The notes under the pieces are model-generated. The model had not been told where the DNA came from and did not search any database. It saw nothing but the letters and a program-made list of their open reading frames with translations. From Flavobacterium sp. H122 (GTDB lineage Bacteria > Bacteroidota > Bacteroidia > Flavobacteriales > Flavobacteriaceae): 64,000 bases of DNA. The position numbers and the translations under genes were made by a program. Positions 33,496 to 41,818 of the stretch are shown piece by piece; position 1 is the stretch's first letter; the number at the start of each line of letters is the position of its first letter. The stretch is taken from positions 218,367-282,366 of the forward strand of contig NZ_SJZD01000003.1 of assembly GCF_004959765.1 (NCBI RefSeq). Reading direction: 5' to 3'.

Positions 33496-34527
33496 TTAAT
33501 ATGGATTGCGCTCTATAAAGTTATGGAGTACAATAGGTACCGGCAGGATCAATAACTCTTGATGTGAGATTCCTTTTTCGAGCACTGTATTGACAGTTGC
33601 TTTCCAAAAATTGATATGCAAATGCTGGTGTGACAATTTGTGGATAGTTTCTTCATGTTCAATCAGTTTTACTGAAGATGCTTTAGGAAACATTTCTTCA
33701 ATTTTTGATTCTATTTCTTTTAAATCAGATTTGTTTTCAGTTTCAATTACCGGGAACTCATATAAGTTATGCCAGATACCCTTTTGTGTTCTTTTATTAA
33801 TGATTGAGTTATTGTTTTGGTCAACTACTAATATATAATTAAGGTGTCGGTTGCTGATTTTTGTTTTCTTTAATTTTACAGGAAGTTCATTTACTTTGTT
33901 TTTTGCTAAAGCCAGACAGGAATTGTTTAAAGGACAATCTTTACAGTTTGGGTTTTTAGGAACACATTGCAAAGCGCCAAATTCCATAATTGCCTGATTG
34001 AATAAAGCTGGTCTTTCTTTATCTATCAATTCGGAAGCTAAAGCAGTAAATTCTTTTTTCGCTCCACCCGAAGCGATATCTGTCTCTATTGCAAAATACC
34101 TTGAAAGAACTCTGTACACATTTCCATCCACAACCGGCACGCATTCGTTAAATGAAAACGATGCAATTGCTGCGGCGGTATATTCACCCACACCTTTTAG
34201 TTTTAGTAAATCTTTATAATTGTCCGGGAATTCTCCATTTAATACTTCTGAAATGTATTTAGCGGTACCATGCAGGTTTCTGGCTCTCGAATAGTAGCCT
34301 AATCCTTGCCATAGTTTTAATACTTTCTCTTCATCTGCTTTTGCTAAATCGTGAACCGTTGAAAAAGAGCCGGTAAAAGCAAAAAAATAGGGCAAACCTT
34401 GTGCTACCCGCGTTTGTTGGAGCATAATTTCTGATAGCCAAATGTGATATGGATCAGTAGTATTTCGCCACGGTAAATCGCGTTTGTTTTCTAAATACCA
34501 CGAAATTAGGAGGTTGCTGAAATTCAT
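33496..34527 (-). CDS. mutY: A/G-specific adenine glycosylase MutY
   Basis: Removes adenine opposite 8-oxoguanine. The helix-hairpin-helix LKGVGEYTAAAIASF and the catalytic VVDGNVYRVLSR segment lie in the first 150 residues. The iron-sulfur ligands CVPKNPNCKDCPLNNSC (C-x6-C-x2-C-x5-C) are complete near 190-206. The C-terminal NUDIX-like domain (IINKRTQKGIWHNLYEFPV) checks the opposite base. At 343 residues it is normal. It is the first gene of the mutY-ssb-gldD unit and is divergent from the HU-like gene. Confidence 0.96.
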   Translation of the reverse strand: MNFSNLLISWYLENKRDLPWRNTTDPYHIWLSEIMLQQTRVAQGLPYFFAFTGSFSTVHDLAKADEEKVLKLWQGLGYYSRARNLHGTAKYISEVLNGEFPDNYKDLLKLKGVGEYTAAAIASFSFNECVPVVDGNVYRVLSRYFAIETDIASGGAKKEFTALASELIDKERPALFNQAIMEFGALQCVPKNPNCKDCPLNNSCLALAKNKVNELPVKLKKTKISNRHLNYILVVDQNNNSIINKRTQKGIWHNLYEFPVIETENKSDLKEIESKIEEMFPKASSVKLIEHEETIHKLSHQHLHINFWKATVNTVLEKGISHQELLILPVPIVLHNFIERNPY

Positions 34528-34610
34528 AGTTTTAATTTGGTCAGCAAAAATAATTCTTTATGTGGTTAAATTTTAATCATTTATACTTGAATTATTGTAT
34601 TTTTTATTTC

Positions 34611-34618
34611 TATATTTG
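34611..34618 (+). promoter_or_regulatory. -7 box of the HU-like gene
   Basis: TATATTTG matches TAnnTTTG, 41 nt upstream of the ATG. A TTG at 34587-34589 has a 21-nt spacer. Confidence 0.6.
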
Positions 34619-34659
34619 CACACTCAAAAAATTGCAATAAACTTAATTCTTATATTAAA

Positions 34660-34950
34660 ATGACAAAAGCAGATATCGTAGCTAAAATTGCTGACAAATT
34701 AGGCTTAGAAAAAGGAGATGTTCAAGCTACAGTTGAGTCTTTTATGGACGAAGTAAAAAATTCATTAGAAACTGGTGATAATGTTTACTTAAGAGGTTTC
34801 GGAAGTTTTATTGTTAAAACAAGAGCAGAAAAAACAGGTAGAAATATTTCTAAAAATACTACAATTAAAATTCCTGCACACAATATCCCGGCTTTTAAAC
34901 CAGCTAAGGTGTTCGTAGAAGGAGTAAAAACAAATAACGAAGCAAAATAA
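34660..34950 (+). CDS. HU/IHF-family DNA-binding protein
   Basis: 96-residue nucleoid protein. It begins MTKADIVAKIADKLGLEKGD and has the DNA-binding arm YLRGFGSFIVKTRAEKTGRN, ending PAHNIPAFKPAKVFVEGVK. The proline at the arm tip and the family spacing are complete, so it should bend DNA. It is the first gene of a short unit with the 30-residue basic protein. Confidence 0.95.
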   Translation: MTKADIVAKIADKLGLEKGDVQATVESFMDEVKNSLETGDNVYLRGFGSFIVKTRAEKTGRNISKNTTIKIPAHNIPAFKPAKVFVEGVKTNNEAK

Positions 34951-34975
34951 TTATTAATCATAAAACCATCCAGTT

Positions 34976-35068
34976 ATGCCAAGTGGTAAAAAAAGAAAAA
35001 GACATAAGGTAGCGACTCACAAACGTAAAAAAAGAGCGAGAGCAAACCGTCATAAAAAGAAAAAGTAG
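34976..35068 (+). CDS. 30-residue Lys/Arg-rich basic protein
   Basis: Tiny gene, usually missed: MPSGKKRKRHKVATHKRKKR then ARANRHKKKK. 19 of 30 residues are Lys, Arg or His, with no acidic residue. It lies 25 nt after the HU-like gene and a terminator hairpin overlaps its stop, so it is the last gene of that transcript. I remember very similar short frames at this place in other Bacteroidetes, which supports coding. The composition suggests a ribosome- or nucleic-acid-bound peptide (inference). Confidence 0.8.
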   Translation: MPSGKKRKRHKVATHKRKKRARANRHKKKK

Positions 35069-35090
35069 TTTCTAAACTACTTTTTTCTTT
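35061..35090 (+). terminator. Terminator of the HU / basic-protein unit
   Basis: AAAAGTAG (35061-35068) pairs with CTACTTTT (35077-35084) around TTTCTAAA, followed by TTCTTT. It overlaps the stop codon of the small gene. Confidence 0.75.
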
Positions 35091-35240
35091 TTAAAAGTTC
35101 ATTGAAATTGAAATTTAAGATTGTTGATAAACGATTAATGATTTTTGAAGTATTCAGAAATCAAATATACGAAATCTGACATCTGAAATTTCTTCGGGGT
35201 AAAACCTGTAAAAAATGTTTAATCCATCCTTACAATTAGT

Positions 35241-35305
35241 TTTAAGCTTTAAGCTTTAAGTTGTATGCATCTTTGCCTATTGCTTATTGCCTATTGCCTA
35301 TTGCC
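35241..35305 (+). repeat. Heptamer tandem repeats before rng
   Basis: TTTAAGC twice plus TTTAAG (35241-35260), followed after 12 nt by four TTGCCTA-type units and a partial one (35273-35305). Similar 7-nt periodic stretches stand before dnaE and between nuo genes. Confidence 0.8.
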
Positions 35306-35331
35306 AAAAAGTTGGGATAAAAATTTACGCC

Positions 35332-36879
35332 GTGAATAAAGAGCTAATTATTAGATCAAGTCAAAACGCTGTAGATTTTGCCTTATTAAAAGATGGAAAA
35401 CTAATTGAATTACACAAAGAAGAAGAAGAAGCCGGTGCGTTTCAGGTAGGTGATATTTTTATTGCCAAGATACGTAAGCCGGTTGCCGGTCTGAATGCAG
35501 CTTTTGTAAATTTGGGATTTGAAAAAGATGCCTTTTTACATTATCATGATTTAGGGCCTAATCTGGCTTCTCAGTTGAAATTCATTAAACAAGTAAGCGC
35601 AGGTAAATTCAACGATTTTTCCCTTAAAACTTTTCCTTTCGAACCGGAAATAGATAAAAACGGTACTATAGCAGATGTGCTGAATGCTAATCAGTCTATT
35701 TTGGTTCAAATTGTTAAAGAGCCTATATCAACCAAAGGGCCGCGAATAAGTTCTGAGCTTTCGCTGGCAGGTAGATATATAGTTTTGGTTCCTTTTTCCG
35801 AAAGAGTTTCTATTTCGCAGAAAATTAACTCAAAAGAAGAAAAAGATAGATTAAAACGTTTGGTTCAATCCATCAAACCTAAAGGATTTGGGGTTATTGT
35901 ACGTACAGTAGCCGAAGGCAAAAAAGTAGCCGAAATTGACAGAGATTTACAAAATTTGGTGGACAAGTGGACATCAATGTGTAAAAGAATTCCAACGGCG
36001 CATCATCCTTCTAAAGTTTTGGGTGAATTAAATAGAGCTTCTTCTATTTTAAGGGATGTATTTAACGATACATTCACATCGATACTTTCAGATGATGAGC
36101 AGTTATTACAAGAAACGAAGGAGTATTTGCAGGAAATTGCTCCAGGGAAAGAATCAATCGTTAAACTCTACAATTCAAAAGAAATTCCACTTTTTGAAAA
36201 GTATGGTATAGAACGCCAGATCAAAACATCATTTGGTAAAACAGTATCTATGAGCAAAGGTGCATATCTTATCATAGAGCATACTGAAGCAATGCATGTT
36301 ATTGATGTTAACAGTGGAAACCGTTCTAACAAAGCAACTTCTCAGGAAGATACTGCTCTTGAAGTTAACCTGATTGCTGCTGCTGAAGTGGCACGTCAGT
36401 TAAGGCTTCGTGATATGGGTGGTATTATTGTGGTCGATTTTATCGATATGCAAAATCCTGATAACCGAAAAGTGCTGTACGATTTCTTAAAAGAAGAAAT
36501 GAGTGACGATAAAGCAAAACACAAAATATTACCTCCAAGTAAATTTGGTCTGGTGCAAATTACACGTCAGCGTGTAAGACCGGAGGTTAATATTAAAACT
36601 CGTGAAGAAGATCCTAATAATGAAAACGGAGAAGTAGATGCTCCAATTGCATTAATTGATAAGATAGCTTCGGAACTTGAAAGAATTATTAAAAAGCATA
36701 AAAGTGTACGTTTGCATGTGCATCCTTTTATAGCTGCATACCTTACAAAAGGTTTTCCATCATTACGTTCAAAATGGTTTTTTGAACATAAAAAATGGGT
36801 AAAAATCATACCGCGCGACGCTTACACTTATCTAGAGTATAAGTTTTTAGATAAAAACGGAAATACTTTAGAAGATTAA
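35332..36879 (+). CDS. rng: Ribonuclease G (Rne/Rng family)
   Basis: Endoribonuclease for rRNA maturation and mRNA decay, 515 residues, without the long scaffold tail of RNase E. The S1 domain begins near residue 35 (QVGDIFIAKIRKPVAGLNAAFVN), and the catalytic part has IDVNSGNRS near 340 and GGIIVVDFIDM near 380, which includes the Mg-binding Asp residues. The frame is open from 35287, but those codons are the heptamer repeat; GTG 35332 gives MNKELIIRSSQNAVDFALL, which matches the family's normal start. Confidence 0.94.
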   Translation: MNKELIIRSSQNAVDFALLKDGKLIELHKEEEEAGAFQVGDIFIAKIRKPVAGLNAAFVNLGFEKDAFLHYHDLGPNLASQLKFIKQVSAGKFNDFSLKTFPFEPEIDKNGTIADVLNANQSILVQIVKEPISTKGPRISSELSLAGRYIVLVPFSERVSISQKINSKEEKDRLKRLVQSIKPKGFGVIVRTVAEGKKVAEIDRDLQNLVDKWTSMCKRIPTAHHPSKVLGELNRASSILRDVFNDTFTSILSDDEQLLQETKEYLQEIAPGKESIVKLYNSKEIPLFEKYGIERQIKTSFGKTVSMSKGAYLIIEHTEAMHVIDVNSGNRSNKATSQEDTALEVNLIAAAEVARQLRLRDMGGIIVVDFIDMQNPDNRKVLYDFLKEEMSDDKAKHKILPPSKFGLVQITRQRVRPEVNIKTREEDPNNENGEVDAPIALIDKIASELERIIKKHKSVRLHVHPFIAAYLTKGFPSLRSKWFFEHKKWVKIIPRDAYTYLEYKFLDKNGNTLED

Positions 36880-36885
36880 TCCTAT

Positions 36886-36917
36886 AAACCGCCTTGAGTA
36901 ATCCTGGCGGTTTTTTT
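36886..36917 (+). terminator. Terminator of rng
   Basis: AAACCGCC (36886-36893) pairs with GGCGGTTT (36906-36913), then T residues. Confidence 0.85.
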
Positions 36918-36976
36918 ATTTCTTGTTTAGAATCGATAAAAATAACAGTTTATTCATCGATTTTTAGGTATAAAAA

Positions 36977-37006
36977 TTGAAATTTTGTTTTACGCACTTA
37001 TCTTTG
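36977..37006 (+). promoter_or_regulatory. Promoter of the nuo operon
   Basis: TTG (36977-36979), an exact 19-nt spacer and TATCTTTG (36999-37006), ending 26 nt before the nuoA ATG at 37033. Confidence 0.8.
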
Positions 37007-37032
37007 TAGTTCGGATAAAACTATTCAAATTT

Positions 37033-37398
37033 ATGCAAACAGATCAGTCAAATTTTATACCTATTTTGATGCAAATTGGTTTAGCAGTTGGGTTTGTTGG
37101 ATCTACAATCTTTATTTCTAGTTTGTTAGGTCCTAAACGTCATTCGGCTAATAAAGACAAAAATTTCGAATGTGGTATCGAATCTGTAGGAAATGCACGT
37201 GTCCCTTTTTCTGTAAAATATTTCCTTGTAGCAATCCTTTTCGTGTTATTTGACGTCGAAGTGATATTTATGTATCCTTGGGCTGTTAATTTCCGTGAAA
37301 TGGGTTTGGAAGGTCTTGTGAAAATGGGCATTTTCATGGCGCTTTTAGTAATAGGTTTCTATTACGTGATTAAGAAAAAAGGTCTTGAGTGGGAATAA
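37033..37398 (+). CDS. nuoA: NADH-quinone oxidoreductase subunit A
   Basis: Small membrane subunit of complex I, 121 residues with three helices. It has the conserved loop NFECGIESVGNARVPFSVKY with the switch Cys and the acidic helix FDVEVIFMYPWAV. The frame runs back to 36985, but the promoter lies in that part, so the ATG at 37033 (MQTDQSNFIPIL) is used. It is the first gene of a 14-subunit nuo operon. Confidence 0.95.
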   Translation: MQTDQSNFIPILMQIGLAVGFVGSTIFISSLLGPKRHSANKDKNFECGIESVGNARVPFSVKYFLVAILFVLFDVEVIFMYPWAVNFREMGLEGLVKMGIFMALLVIGFYYVIKKKGLEWE

Positions 37399-37484
37399 GG
37401 ATTTAAGAATGAGGATTTAGGATGGTTGATTTTTGAAGAGAATTCTGAAATCTAAAATCTAAAATCATTAATCTAAAATATAAA
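37399..37484 (+). repeat. Heptamer-phased spacer between nuoA and nuoB
   Basis: GGATTTA occurs at 37399 and 37413 in a 7-nt phase. From 37444 six consecutive heptamers follow: TCTGAAA, TCTAAAA, TCTAAAA, TCATTAA, TCTAAAA, TATAAAA, the last overlapping the nuoB ATG. Confidence 0.7.
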
Positions 37485-38036
37485 ATGAGTGATACTTCTA
37501 AATATACAATGGTAAACCCTCCGGAAGGATATACTGGAGAAGGTTTCTTTGCTACAAAATTAAGTGATGTAGTGGGGTTGGCTCGTGCTAATTCATTATG
37601 GCCATTGCCTTTTGCAACGTCATGTTGTGGAATTGAGTTTATGGCTACTATGGCATCACATTATGATGTGGCTCGTTTTGGTATGGAACGTATGAGTTTT
37701 TCGCCTCGTCAAGCTGATATGTTATTGGTAATGGGTACTATTTCAAAAAAAATGGCGCCTATTTTGCGTCAGGTTTACGAGCAAATGTCAGAACCTAAAT
37801 GGGTTATCGCTGTTGGAGCTTGTGCTTCATCAGGAGGTGTTTTTGATACTTATTCTGTATTGCAAGGTATAGATAAGGTAATTCCGGTTGATGTTTATGT
37901 GCCTGGATGCCCGCCAAGACCAGAGCAGATTTTAGATGGTATTATGCGTTTGCAGGAAATTGTGAAAAACGAATCAGTACGCCGTCGCAGCTCTGATGAA
38001 TATAAAGATTTGTTAGGCTCTTACAACATCAAGTAA
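37485..38036 (+). CDS. nuoB: NADH-quinone oxidoreductase subunit B
   Basis: Carries the terminal 4Fe-4S cluster N2 next to the quinone site. Ligands are visible as the adjacent pair in FATSCCGIEFMA, in GACASSGG and in VPGCPPRPE. 183 residues, normal. The preceding 86-nt spacer is made of heptamer repeats, and nuoC starts 2 nt after its stop. Confidence 0.97.
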   Translation: MSDTSKYTMVNPPEGYTGEGFFATKLSDVVGLARANSLWPLPFATSCCGIEFMATMASHYDVARFGMERMSFSPRQADMLLVMGTISKKMAPILRQVYEQMSEPKWVIAVGACASSGGVFDTYSVLQGIDKVIPVDVYVPGCPPRPEQILDGIMRLQEIVKNESVRRRSSDEYKDLLGSYNIK

Positions 38037-38038
38037 TT

Positions 38039-38560
38039 ATGGCTTTAGAAAACGCAGTTATTCAACAAAAACTTATTGATCAATTTGGATTAAAAGTATC
38101 TGAATTTATTCAATTGCACGATATATTAACGTTTGAAGTGACTTCTGATTCAATTTTGGAAGTAATGCAATTTTTAAGAGACGATCAAACGTTACGTTTT
38201 AACTTCCTGACTGATGTTTGCGGAATTCATTATCCTGAAAATGAAGAGAACCGTCAATTGGCAGTGGTGTACCACATGCACAATTGGATTGACGGAGTTC
38301 GCATACGCATCAAATGTTTCCTGCCTTTGTCTAACCCTGAAATTGATTCGGCTGTGCCATTGTTTTTAGGGGCTAATTGGATGGAGCGTGAAACGTATGA
38401 CTTTTTCGGAATTATTTTTAAAGGACATCCACAGTTAAAACGTATTTTAAATATGGATGAAATGACAGTGTTCCCAATGCGTAAAGAATTCCCATTAGAG
38501 GATGGAGGTCGTACAGATAAAGATGACCGATTCTTTGGAAGAACACAAAGCAATTGTTAA
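38039..38560 (+). CDS. nuoC: NADH-quinone oxidoreductase subunit C
   Basis: Peripheral-arm subunit (30-kDa type). The conserved block ERETYDFFGIIFKGHPQLKR and the FPLEDGGRTDKDDRFFGR end are present; length 173. It is separate from nuoD, not fused as in Escherichia coli. It is followed by nuoD after 21 nt. Confidence 0.96.
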   Translation: MALENAVIQQKLIDQFGLKVSEFIQLHDILTFEVTSDSILEVMQFLRDDQTLRFNFLTDVCGIHYPENEENRQLAVVYHMHNWIDGVRIRIKCFLPLSNPEIDSAVPLFLGANWMERETYDFFGIIFKGHPQLKRILNMDEMTVFPMRKEFPLEDGGRTDKDDRFFGRTQSNC

Positions 38561-38581
38561 TAAACCTGAAATAGTATATAA

Positions 38582-39817
38582 ATGTCAGAGTTATTATTAA
38601 AACCAGAAGAGCGTTACGCCAGCATCATCGAAAAGAGAAGAAACGAAGATGGCAGCGAACTTGCAATATTAAACCTGGGTCCTACGCACCCTGCAACTCA
38701 CGGTATTTTCCAAAACATCCTTTTAATGGATGGGGAACGTGTAATTGATGGTGAGGGAACTGTAGGTTACATCCACAGAGCATTTGAAAAAATTGCAGAG
38801 AACCGTCCGTTTTACCAGATTAATGTATTGACAGACCGATTGAACTATTGTTCAGCTCCTATTAATAATATGGGATGGTGGATGACTGTGGAAAAAGCTC
38901 TTGGAATTGAAATTCCTAAAAGAGTGCAGTACATGCGTGTTATTGTTATGGAACTGGCACGTATCGCTGACCACATCATTTGTAATTCGGTATTGGCTGT
39001 AGATACAGGAGCTTTAACAGGTTTCTTGTATGTGTTTCAGTTTCGTGAAAGAATATACGAGATCTACGAAGAAATTTGTGGTGCCCGTTTAACAACAAAT
39101 ATGGGACGTATTGGTGGTTTTGAAAGAGACTGGTCTCAAACGGCTTGGGATAAATTAGATGCTTTTCTAGCAGAATTCCCTGCAGTGTGGTCAGAATTTG
39201 AAAGCCTTTTAACACGTAACCGTATCTTCATGGATAGAACCATTAATGTTGGTCCTATTTCGGCTGAAAAAGCAATGAGCTACGGATTTACAGGTCCTAA
39301 TTTACGTGCGGCAGGTATCGATTACGATGTTCGTGTGGCGCAACCTTATTCTTCATATGAAGATTTTGAATTCAATATTCCTGTAGGACAATCAGGAGAT
39401 ACTTACGATCGTTTTTGTGTTCGTAATGGAGAAGTTTGGGAAAGTATCAGCATCATTAAGCAAGCTCTTGCTAAAATGCCTGAAGGGCCTTTCCATGCTG
39501 ATGTTCCTGAATATTATTTACCTCCAAAAGAGGACGTATACAACACCATGGAATCGCTTATTTATCACTTTAAAATTGTGATGGGTGAAGTTCCAGTGCC
39601 TTTAACTGAAGTTTATCAAGCTGTTGAAGGAGGTAACGGAGAGTTAGGTTTCTATCTGATTACAGATGGCAGCCGTACACCATACCGTTTACATTTCCGC
39701 CGACCTTGTTTTATATATTATCAAGCGTATGTCGAAATGATTAAAGGACAAAATCTTTCGGATGCCATCGCTACTTTATCAAGTCTTAATGTTATTGCAG
39801 GCGAATTAGACGCATAA
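38582..39817 (+). CDS. nuoD: NADH-quinone oxidoreductase subunit D
   Basis: 49-kDa-type subunit that forms the quinone cavity with NuoB. The N-terminal part has LGPTHPATHG (quinone-site His), then YIHRAFEKIAENRPFYQ and the GGFERDW segment. 411 residues. Its stop codon overlaps the start of nuoE (ATGA at 39817-39820), so the two are translationally coupled. Confidence 0.97.
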   Translation: MSELLLKPEERYASIIEKRRNEDGSELAILNLGPTHPATHGIFQNILLMDGERVIDGEGTVGYIHRAFEKIAENRPFYQINVLTDRLNYCSAPINNMGWWMTVEKALGIEIPKRVQYMRVIVMELARIADHIICNSVLAVDTGALTGFLYVFQFRERIYEIYEEICGARLTTNMGRIGGFERDWSQTAWDKLDAFLAEFPAVWSEFESLLTRNRIFMDRTINVGPISAEKAMSYGFTGPNLRAAGIDYDVRVAQPYSSYEDFEFNIPVGQSGDTYDRFCVRNGEVWESISIIKQALAKMPEGPFHADVPEYYLPPKEDVYNTMESLIYHFKIVMGEVPVPLTEVYQAVEGGNGELGFYLITDGSRTPYRLHFRRPCFIYYQAYVEMIKGQNLSDAIATLSSLNVIAGELDA

Positions 39818-40362
39818 TGAGTATGGAAAAGCATAATTATTCAAATCTTAAGCAAGAAATCAATATCACTCCTGAATTGATGACGCGTATTAATGAATTA
39901 ATCAGTCATTATCCGGATGATAAGCGTAAATCAGCTTTAATTCCTGTATTGCATGAAGTGCAGGATGCTCACGATAACTGGTTGAGCTATGGGTTACAAG
40001 ACAAAGTAGCTGAAATTTTAGGGATTTTACCGGTTGAAGTATATGAAGTGGTTTCATTCTATACAATGTTCAATAGAAGACCTATTGGTAAATACATGTT
40101 TGAGTTTTGCCAGACTTCTTGCTGTGTAACTCGTGGTGTAGAAAATTTAATGGACTATACATGTGATAAATTGGGTGTTGAAATGGGCGAGCCTACTGCT
40201 GATGGACTATTTGAAGTTCGTGGAGTAGAATGTTTAGGGGCTTGTGGTTATGCACCAATGTTACAGTTAGGTGATTTCTACCATGAAAACCTTACAAAAG
40301 ATAAAATTGACCAGCTTATAGATGACTGTAAAGCAGGTAAAGTAACATTATTGGACAAATAG
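39817..40362 (+). CDS. nuoE: NADH-quinone oxidoreductase subunit E
   Basis: 24-kDa thioredoxin-like subunit with the 2Fe-2S cluster N1a. The ligands appear as CQTSCC and CLGACGYAP, in the C-x4-C...C-x3-C arrangement of the family. 181 residues. It forms the NADH module with NuoF and NuoG, the next two genes. Confidence 0.97.
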   Translation: MSMEKHNYSNLKQEINITPELMTRINELISHYPDDKRKSALIPVLHEVQDAHDNWLSYGLQDKVAEILGILPVEVYEVVSFYTMFNRRPIGKYMFEFCQTSCCVTRGVENLMDYTCDKLGVEMGEPTADGLFEVRGVECLGACGYAPMLQLGDFYHENLTKDKIDQLIDDCKAGKVTLLDK

Positions 40363-40366
40363 TGCT

Positions 40367-41734
40367 ATGGGAAAGAAAATATTATTAGAAAAAATAAATA
40401 TTCCTGGGATTAAAAGCTACGAGGTTTACCGTCAAAATGGGGGGTATGCTTCTGTAGAAAAGGCATTAAAAGCAATGACTCCGGATGAAGTTACTGAAGA
40501 AGTAAAAACTTCAGGTATTCGTGGTCGTGGTGGTGCTGGTTTCCCTATGGGAATGAAATGGAGCTTTATCGATAAAAAATCAGGCAGACCGCGTCATTTA
40601 GTATGTAATGCGGATGAGTCTGAACCTGGAACGTTTAAAGACCGTTTCTTGATGGAGTACATTCCACACTTACTAATAGAAGGAATGATTACGTCATCGT
40701 ATGCTTTAGGAGCAAATTTATCGTATATCTACATCCGTGGTGAATACATGTGGGTTTTCAAAATCCTTGAAAGAGCGATTAAGGAAGCTTATGCAGCGGG
40801 TTGGTTAGGAAAAAACATATTAGGATCTGGATTTGATTTAGATTTGCACGTACACTGTGGTGCAGGTGCTTATATTTGTGGTGAAGAGACTGCATTAATC
40901 GAATCTCTTGAAGGTAAAAGAGGTAATCCACGTATTAAACCACCATTCCCGGCGGTTAGCGGATTATGGCAAAACCCAACTGTGGTAAACAACGTTGAGT
41001 CTATTTCAGCAGTGCCATGGATTGTAATGAATTCGGGTGAAGAATATGCAAAAATAGGAATTGGCCGTTCTACAGGTACTAAACTAATTTCTGCTTCCGG
41101 TCATATCAAAAATCCGGGGGTTTATGAAATTGAAATGGGAATTACTGTGGAAGAATTCATGAATTCTGATGAATATCTTGGAGGTATGATCGATGACAGA
41201 CCATTAAAGGCATTAGTGCCGGGAGGATCTTCAGTGCCGATTTTACCAGCTCACTTAATTTATAAAACGGCAAATGGTGACGATCGTTTAATGACTTATG
41301 AGTCCTTATCTGATGGTGGATTTGCCACAGGTTCAATGTTAGGTTCAGGAGGCTTTATCGTGTATAATGATACTACTTGTATTGTTCGTAATACTTGGAA
41401 TTTCTCACGCTTTTATCATCATGAATCTTGCGGACAATGTACGCCATGTCGCGAGGGTACTGGCTGGTTAGAAAAAATTCTTTGGAGAATCGAAAACGGA
41501 CAAGGACGTGAAGAAGATATCGAATTGTTATGGAGTATTCAGTCTAAAATTGAAGGAAATACAATTTGTCCTTTAGGTGATGCTGCCTCATGGCCTGTGG
41601 CAGCAGCAATTCGTCATTTTAGAGAAGAATTTGAATACCACGTTAGATTCCCTGAAAAAATTAAAAATAGAGAGCACTTTGTGAACGAGCCTTTTGAAAA
41701 GGTAAGACATTTAGTAGCAAAACAAACTGTATAA
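40367..41734 (+). CDS. nuoF: NADH-quinone oxidoreductase subunit F
   Basis: 51-kDa NADH/FMN-binding subunit. The FMN/NAD loop GIRGRGGAGFPMGMKW is at about residues 50-65, ICGEETALIESLEGKRG near 175, and the N3 4Fe-4S ligands ESCGQCTPCREG near 355 with the last Cys in NTICPLGD. 455 residues, normal. Confidence 0.97.
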   Translation: MGKKILLEKINIPGIKSYEVYRQNGGYASVEKALKAMTPDEVTEEVKTSGIRGRGGAGFPMGMKWSFIDKKSGRPRHLVCNADESEPGTFKDRFLMEYIPHLLIEGMITSSYALGANLSYIYIRGEYMWVFKILERAIKEAYAAGWLGKNILGSGFDLDLHVHCGAGAYICGEETALIESLEGKRGNPRIKPPFPAVSGLWQNPTVVNNVESISAVPWIVMNSGEEYAKIGIGRSTGTKLISASGHIKNPGVYEIEMGITVEEFMNSDEYLGGMIDDRPLKALVPGGSSVPILPAHLIYKTANGDDRLMTYESLSDGGFATGSMLGSGGFIVYNDTTCIVRNTWNFSRFYHHESCGQCTPCREGTGWLEKILWRIENGQGREEDIELLWSIQSKIEGNTICPLGDAASWPVAAAIRHFREEFEYHVRFPEKIKNREHFVNEPFEKVRHLVAKQTV

Positions 41735-41745
41735 TTTAAAAGTCT

Positions 41746-41809
41746 GAAGTTAGAAGTCAAAAGTAGAAGTGGTAACCGCTTAAACTTTTAAACTTTTAAA
41801 CTTTTAAAC
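41746..41809 (+). repeat. Short tandem repeats between nuoF and nuoG
   Basis: GAAGTTA, GAAGTCA, AAAGTA and GAAGTGG units (41746-41772) are followed by three TTAAACTT octamers and a partial one (41780-41809). They fill most of the 84-nt spacer, nearly the longest within the nuo operon. Confidence 0.75.
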
Positions 41810-41818
41810 AATGATAAA

